Source: Fulvimarina sp040239565
GTDB taxonomy: Bacteria; Pseudomonadota; Alphaproteobacteria; Rhizobiales; Rhizobiaceae
Reading direction: 5' to 3'
Assembly: GCF_040239565.1 (NCBI RefSeq)
Contig: NZ_JBEHWS010000006.1
Span: 1 to 64,000 of the forward strand
Length of the DNA stretch: 64,000 nt
A program made the translations under genes and the position numbers. This document shows positions 60,189 through 64,000 of the stretch, in pieces. Position 1 is the stretch's first letter; every line of letters starts with the position of its first letter. A model generated the notes under the pieces. That model saw only the letters and a program-made list of their open reading frames with translations, made no database searches and was not told where the DNA came from.

Positions 60189-61619
60189 ATGTTTGGCAAG
60201 AAACTGGAGGAGGATTTCCTCGTCGCTGAGAAGCCGGTCGAGCCGACGCCGATGACGGCAGCGGAATCCGGCAATCCGAGCCCCCCGACGGCCGTCGTGC
60301 AGACACTCCCCGTTGCAAGAAACGCCGCATCCGAAAGACGCCGTGAACTGAAGGCACAGATCTTCGATGCCCTCGTCGACGCCATCGACGTCTCGCTGAT
60401 CTCAACGATGCACCCGGACGAGGCGCGGCGGGAAATCGTCGCCGTCGTCAACGAGATCATCGTCGCCAAGAAGGTGCAAATCTCCGTCGTCGAACAGGAC
60501 GCGCTCGTCACCGAAATCTGCGACGACGTTCTCGGCTACGGGCCGCTGGAACAGCTGCTTGCACGCGACGACATCGCCGACATCATGGTGAACGGCTGCG
60601 AGCCGATCTTCATCGAAGTGGGCGGCCGGGTTCAGAAGACCGATATCCGGTTTCATTCCAACGAGCAGCTCCTCAACGTCTGCCAGCGTATCGTCTCCAA
60701 GGTCGGCAGGCGTATCGACGAGTCGAGCCCGATCTGCGACGCGCGCCTGGAAGACGGAAGCCGCGTCAACGTGATCGCTTCGCCGCTCTCGATCCACGGA
60801 CCGAGCCTGACGATCCGAAAGTTCAAGAAGGACAAGCTGACCCTCGATCAGCTGGTTCAGTTCGGCGCGATCTCGCCGGAGGGCGCGACAATCCTCCAGA
60901 TCATCGGCCGGGTCCGCTGCAATGTTGTCATCTCCGGCGGTACCGGCTCTGGCAAGACGACTCTTCTCAACTGCCTCACCAAATATATCGATCACGACGA
61001 ACGCATCATCACCTGTGAAGACTCCGCCGAGCTACAGCTCCAGCAGGAGCACGTCGTGAGCCTCGAAACCCGCCCGCCCAATATCGAGGGCGAAGGCGAG
61101 ATCACCATGCGCGCGCTCGTCAAGAACTGCCTGCGCATGCGGCCCGAGCGGATCATCGTCGGAGAGGTTCGCGGACCGGAGGTGTTCGATCTCCTTCAGG
61201 CGATGAACACCGGCCATGACGGCTCCATGGGGACGATCCACTCCAACAGCCCTCGCGAATGCCTGAAGCGGATGGAATCGATGATCGCGATGGGCGGCTT
61301 CACCCTGCCGGCTGCCACCGTGCGCGAGATCATCGTCGGCTCCGTGGACGTCATCATCCAGGCGAGCCGCCTGCGCGACGGTTCGCGCCGCATCACCCAC
61401 ATCACCGAGGTTCTCGGCATGGAGGGCGACGTCATCATCACACAGGACCTCTTCGTCTACGACATGACCGGCGAAGGGCCCGACGGCAAGGTTCTGGGAC
61501 ACCACCGCTCTACCGGTATCGGCCGTCCGGCCTTCTGGGAGCGCGCCCGCTATTTCGGCGAGGAGAAGCGTCTCGCGGCGGCGCTCGATGCCGCCGAGCG
61601 GCGCGAGGTGGCCGCGTGA
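60189..61619 (+). CDS. cpaF: Tad pilus secretion ATPase CpaF (TadA)
   Basis: A 476-residue type II/IV secretion ATPase. The N-terminal domain contains VLGYGPLEQLLARDDIADIM near 115, and the ATPase core has Walker A ISGGTGSGKTTLLNCL near 255, an Asp box (IITCEDSAELQLQQ), Walker B (RPERIIVGEVRGPEVFDLLQ) and a His box (GSMGTIHSNSPRECLKRM). It drives pilus assembly from the cytoplasm. Its start has GGAGAAGG upstream; the 228-base gap may hold a promoter. Confidence 0.96.
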   Translation: MFGKKLEEDFLVAEKPVEPTPMTAAESGNPSPPTAVVQTLPVARNAASERRRELKAQIFDALVDAIDVSLISTMHPDEARREIVAVVNEIIVAKKVQISVVEQDALVTEICDDVLGYGPLEQLLARDDIADIMVNGCEPIFIEVGGRVQKTDIRFHSNEQLLNVCQRIVSKVGRRIDESSPICDARLEDGSRVNVIASPLSIHGPSLTIRKFKKDKLTLDQLVQFGAISPEGATILQIIGRVRCNVVISGGTGSGKTTLLNCLTKYIDHDERIITCEDSAELQLQQEHVVSLETRPPNIEGEGEITMRALVKNCLRMRPERIIVGEVRGPEVFDLLQAMNTGHDGSMGTIHSNSPRECLKRMESMIAMGGFTLPAATVREIIVGSVDVIIQASRLRDGSRRITHITEVLGMEGDVIITQDLFVYDMTGEGPDGKVLGHHRSTGIGRPAFWERARYFGEEKRLAAALDAAERREVAA

Positions 61620-62632
61620 TGCTCGGCCTCGATCCCATGATCCAGACGGGGCTAGTCTTCGCGCTGACGAGCGCGAGCGTCGGTGGCGTCGGTTACGTGC
61701 TATTGGGCGATCGCCTCAACGCGAACAAGAGCTATGACGAACGCTTTGCCTCGATCGCGGCGGCTGGCGCGAAGGCCAAGGCTTCGACCTCGACCCAATC
61801 GGACGGCGCGCGGCGCAAGCGTTCGGTCGAGGCGACCCTGCGGGAGGCAGAGGAGAAGCACAAGGCCGCCATGGCGAACAAGACTAGCGCACCCGGTCTG
61901 GTCCAGCGTATGCGGCAGGCGGATATTTCCTGGTCGAAGAAGACCTACTTCGCCATCAGCTTCGGCGTCGGCTTCGTGACGCTCGTTGTCTGCCTTGTGA
62001 TAGGCATCGCCTGGTATGCGAGCCTCGGTTTCGGGTTCGCGGCCGGTCTCGCCCTTCCGCATCTCTACGTCGGCTTCAAGCGCGCTCGCCGCCTGAGCAA
62101 GTTCGCCAACCTTTTCCCGTCGGCGGTCGATGTCGTCGTGCGCGGCGTCAAGTCCGGCCTGCCGCTGCCGGATTGCCTGCGCATTATCGCCACCGAGATC
62201 CAGGAGCCCGTCCGCAGCGAATTCAAGACGGTGGTGGAGGACCAGACCATCGGTGTTCCGGTGGACGAGGCCCTGAAGCGCCTCGTCGAGCGCGTGCCGC
62301 TGTCCGAAACGAACTTCTTCGCCATCGTCGTGGGCGTTCAGGCACGCACGGGCGGCAGTCTCGCCGAAGCACTCGGCAACCTCTCCAAGGTGCTGCGCGA
62401 GCGCAAGAAGATGCAGGCGAAGATCCAGTCGATGAGCCAGGAGGCGAAGACCTCCGGCGCGATCATCGGCGCGATGCCAATCCTTGTCGGGCTTCTCGTC
62501 TATCTCAGCAGCCCGGAATTCATCTCGGTCCTCGGCACGGAGACCGCCGGCAACATCGTGCTCGCTGGCTGCGCGCTGTGGATGGCGATCGGCATCTTCG
62601 TGATGAAGAAAATGATCAATTTCGATTTCTAG
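61619..62632 (+). CDS. tadB: pilus platform protein TadB
   Basis: A 337-residue inner-membrane platform protein of the T2SF family. Membrane helices lie near 5-28, 117-160 and at the C-terminus; the T2SF motif is around 165-290 (LFPSAVDVVVRGVKSGLPLP, FFAIVVGVQARTGGSLAEAL). It overlaps cpaF by one base (TGATG). Together with TadC it anchors the motor CpaF. Confidence 0.94.
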   Translation: MLGLDPMIQTGLVFALTSASVGGVGYVLLGDRLNANKSYDERFASIAAAGAKAKASTSTQSDGARRKRSVEATLREAEEKHKAAMANKTSAPGLVQRMRQADISWSKKTYFAISFGVGFVTLVVCLVIGIAWYASLGFGFAAGLALPHLYVGFKRARRLSKFANLFPSAVDVVVRGVKSGLPLPDCLRIIATEIQEPVRSEFKTVVEDQTIGVPVDEALKRLVERVPLSETNFFAIVVGVQARTGGSLAEALGNLSKVLRERKKMQAKIQSMSQEAKTSGAIIGAMPILVGLLVYLSSPEFISVLGTETAGNIVLAGCALWMAIGIFVMKKMINFDF

Positions 62633-62652
62633 GACGAAGGACGAAAGCACCC

Positions 62653-63618
62653 ATGAACTTCCTCCTCGATCTCGCGAATGACACCGAGACACTGACCGCC
62701 GGCCTCGCCGCGATCGCGACGATGCTCTCGATCCTTGTCGTCGCCTGGCCCTACGTCGCCCCGGGCGACAATCTCAAAGCGCGCATGAAGCTCGTCGCCG
62801 AAGAGCGCGAGGCGATCCGTGTGCGCGAACGCTCCAAGCTCGGCGAACGCAGGGACGGCCTCATGCTGGCCGAGCCGCGCAAGCTCTACCAACTGATCGT
62901 CGACCGGATGAACCTGTCAATGCAGGCCGAGGACGGAAAGACGGTCCAGGCCTTGCGCGTCGCGGGCTATCGCGGGCGCGGCCCGATCGTCAAGTTCCTA
63001 GCCGCGGAGGTGATCTTCGGAGCGGTGGGCCTCATTATGAGCGTTTTCTACGCGTCGCTGCTGGCGGATCTACCACTCGTCGCGGACCTTGCGATCGGCC
63101 TCGCAGGCGGGCTGTTCGGATTCAAACTGCCGGCGATCCTGATCGCCAACAAGGGCAAGAAGCGCCAGACATCGATCCGCAGGGCCTGGCCGGATGCTCT
63201 CGATCTGATGCTCATCTGCGTGGAATCCGGCATGAGCATCGAGGCGGCCTTCAGGAAGGTCTCAGAGGAGATCGGCAGCCAGTCGATCGAACTCTCCGAA
63301 GAGCTCAACCTGACGACGGCCGAGCTCTCCTATCTGCCGGACCGGCGCAAAGCGCTCGAAAACCTTGCCTTGCGCACCGATCTCGAAGGCGTCCGCGCCG
63401 TCGTGACCGCACTCACGCAGGCGGAAAAATACGGCACGCCGATCGGCCAGGCGATCCGTGTCCTCGCTCAGGAAAACCGCGACATGCGCATGGCGGCCGC
63501 CGAAAAGAAGGCAGCAGCGCTGCCGCCCAAGCTCACCGTGCCGATGATCGTGTTCTTCCTGCCCGTCCTTTTCGCGGTGATCATCACACCGGTGGTGATT
63601 CAGGTGATGCACGCATGA
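62653..63618 (+). CDS. tadC: pilus platform protein TadC
   Basis: A 321-residue T2SF-domain protein. Helices near the N-terminus (LAAIATMLSILVVAWPYVA), near 120-165 and at the end (PMIVFFLPVLFAVIITPVVI) frame a T2SF domain (WPDALDLMLICVESGMSIEA). ATG 62653 lies 20 bases after tadB. It overlaps the following gene by four bases. Confidence 0.94.
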   Translation: MNFLLDLANDTETLTAGLAAIATMLSILVVAWPYVAPGDNLKARMKLVAEEREAIRVRERSKLGERRDGLMLAEPRKLYQLIVDRMNLSMQAEDGKTVQALRVAGYRGRGPIVKFLAAEVIFGAVGLIMSVFYASLLADLPLVADLAIGLAGGLFGFKLPAILIANKGKKRQTSIRRAWPDALDLMLICVESGMSIEAAFRKVSEEIGSQSIELSEELNLTTAELSYLPDRRKALENLALRTDLEGVRAVVTALTQAEKYGTPIGQAIRVLAQENRDMRMAAAEKKAAALPPKLTVPMIVFFLPVLFAVIITPVVIQVMHA

Positions 63619-64000
63619 GGATTGGTCATTTCAAATCAGAGGCTATTCGTCGTTCTCGGGCGCTGTGCCGCGAGCGGGACGGCTCCACCTCGATCATCGC
63701 CGCACTCGTGGTCCCGGTTCTGGTCGCCGCGATCGGCTTCGGCGTCGAGACCGGACTCTGGTACGCCGAGCAGAGAGGGCTTCAGCATGCCGCCGACGTC
63801 GCGGTGCATGCCGCGGCGCTGCGCAAGAACTCTGGCGCGGACGAGGCGACGATGCGTGCGGCAGCCCACTATGTTGCCGCGCAGTCGGGCTTCACGGTGG
63901 CCGACGACGTCTTCCGTCTGGATTCCCCCGCCGTGACCGGCCCGCATGCGGGCGAAGAGGGAACGGTCGAACTCCGGGTCTCTATCACGCAGGAACGCCT
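63615..64000 (+). CDS. TadG-like pilus protein, partial at window edge
   Basis: The ATG at 63615 overlaps the tadC stop. The first 128 codons read a TadG-type start: a hydrophilic leader, then SIIAALVVPVLVAAIGFGVE and TGLWYAEQRGLQHAADVAVH, the putative Flp pilus-assembly TadG-like N-terminal domain. The gene continues beyond the right edge, so the length and C-terminal part are unknown. Confidence 0.88.
   Translation, partial: MRIGHFKSEAIRRSRALCRERDGSTSIIAALVVPVLVAAIGFGVETGLWYAEQRGLQHAADVAVHAAALRKNSGADEATMRAAAHYVAAQSGFTVADDVFRLDSPAVTGPHAGEEGTVELRVSITQER

Overview
The window looks like chromosomal DNA from a GC-rich alphaproteobacterium of the Hyphomicrobiales (Rhizobiales), possibly near Aurantimonadaceae. 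The basis is the maf-aroE-coaE order, the Rhizobium-type adenosine kinase, an Atu4866-family protein, the DUF192/cold-shock pairing and a Cpa/Tad pilus locus. All family calls come from reading motifs in the sequence; no database search was possible.

Region by region. (1) 1-12.9 kb is an accessory region: a decayed IS5-type transposase, a cupin gene divergent from an AraC regulator, a self-sufficient P450-reductase fusion divergent from a TetR regulator, a second TetR divergent from a short-chain dehydrogenase plus a DUF4260 protein, and a LysR regulator divergent from an SDR/Atu4866 pair that ends in a decayed carboxymuconolactone decarboxylase. It closes with a 1.3-kb gene-poor stretch that holds an orphan 25-codon small ORF with a very strong ribosome binding site and its own terminator. 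(2) 12.9-38.5 kb is mostly core housekeeping: LysE exporter, coaE, aroE, maf, 5-oxoprolinase, two Gfo/Idh/MocA oxidoreductases, guaB, adenosine kinase, mepA, a haem peroxidase, glucokinase, a PBP4-type carboxypeptidase, sthA, gshB, yifB/comM, pheT and an L,D-transpeptidase. (3) 38.5-40.5 kb is the most unusual part: a promoter, an array of tRNA-like RNA elements and short hairpins, then a slipin (SPFH/Band-7) gene closed by a clear terminator. (4) 40.5-53.2 kb carries a DUF1007/NicO metal-efflux pair, a QmcA-like SPFH protein with NfeD, dgkA, tRNA-Glu, an M15-type lipoprotein, gloA, a serine-rich repeat protein, a two-domain cold-shock protein with DUF192, rpmI-rplT, a GFA-family protein and a LysR/DMT-exporter pair. 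(5) 53.6-64 kb is a Tad/Flp (Cpa) pilus and secretion locus that runs off the right edge.

How the parts work together. The Tad genes supply a secretin with its outer-membrane accessory proteins, the localiser CpaE, the motor CpaF, the platform proteins TadB and TadC, and minor pseudopilins; pilin and prepilin peptidase genes are not in the window. gshB, gloA, the GFA-family protein and 5-oxoprolinase all touch glutathione metabolism but are not one operon. mepA, the PBP4-like enzyme, the L,D-transpeptidase and the M15 protein all act on peptidoglycan.

The best candidate for an unusual system is the tRNA-like RNA array plus slipin. It fits the idea, proposed in a comparative survey of RNA-repair systems (Burroughs and Aravind 2016, recalled and not looked up), that some SPFH/Band-7 proteins act with a cognate tRNA-like RNA. 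No RtcB ligase or other repair enzyme is visible here, so the function remains inference.
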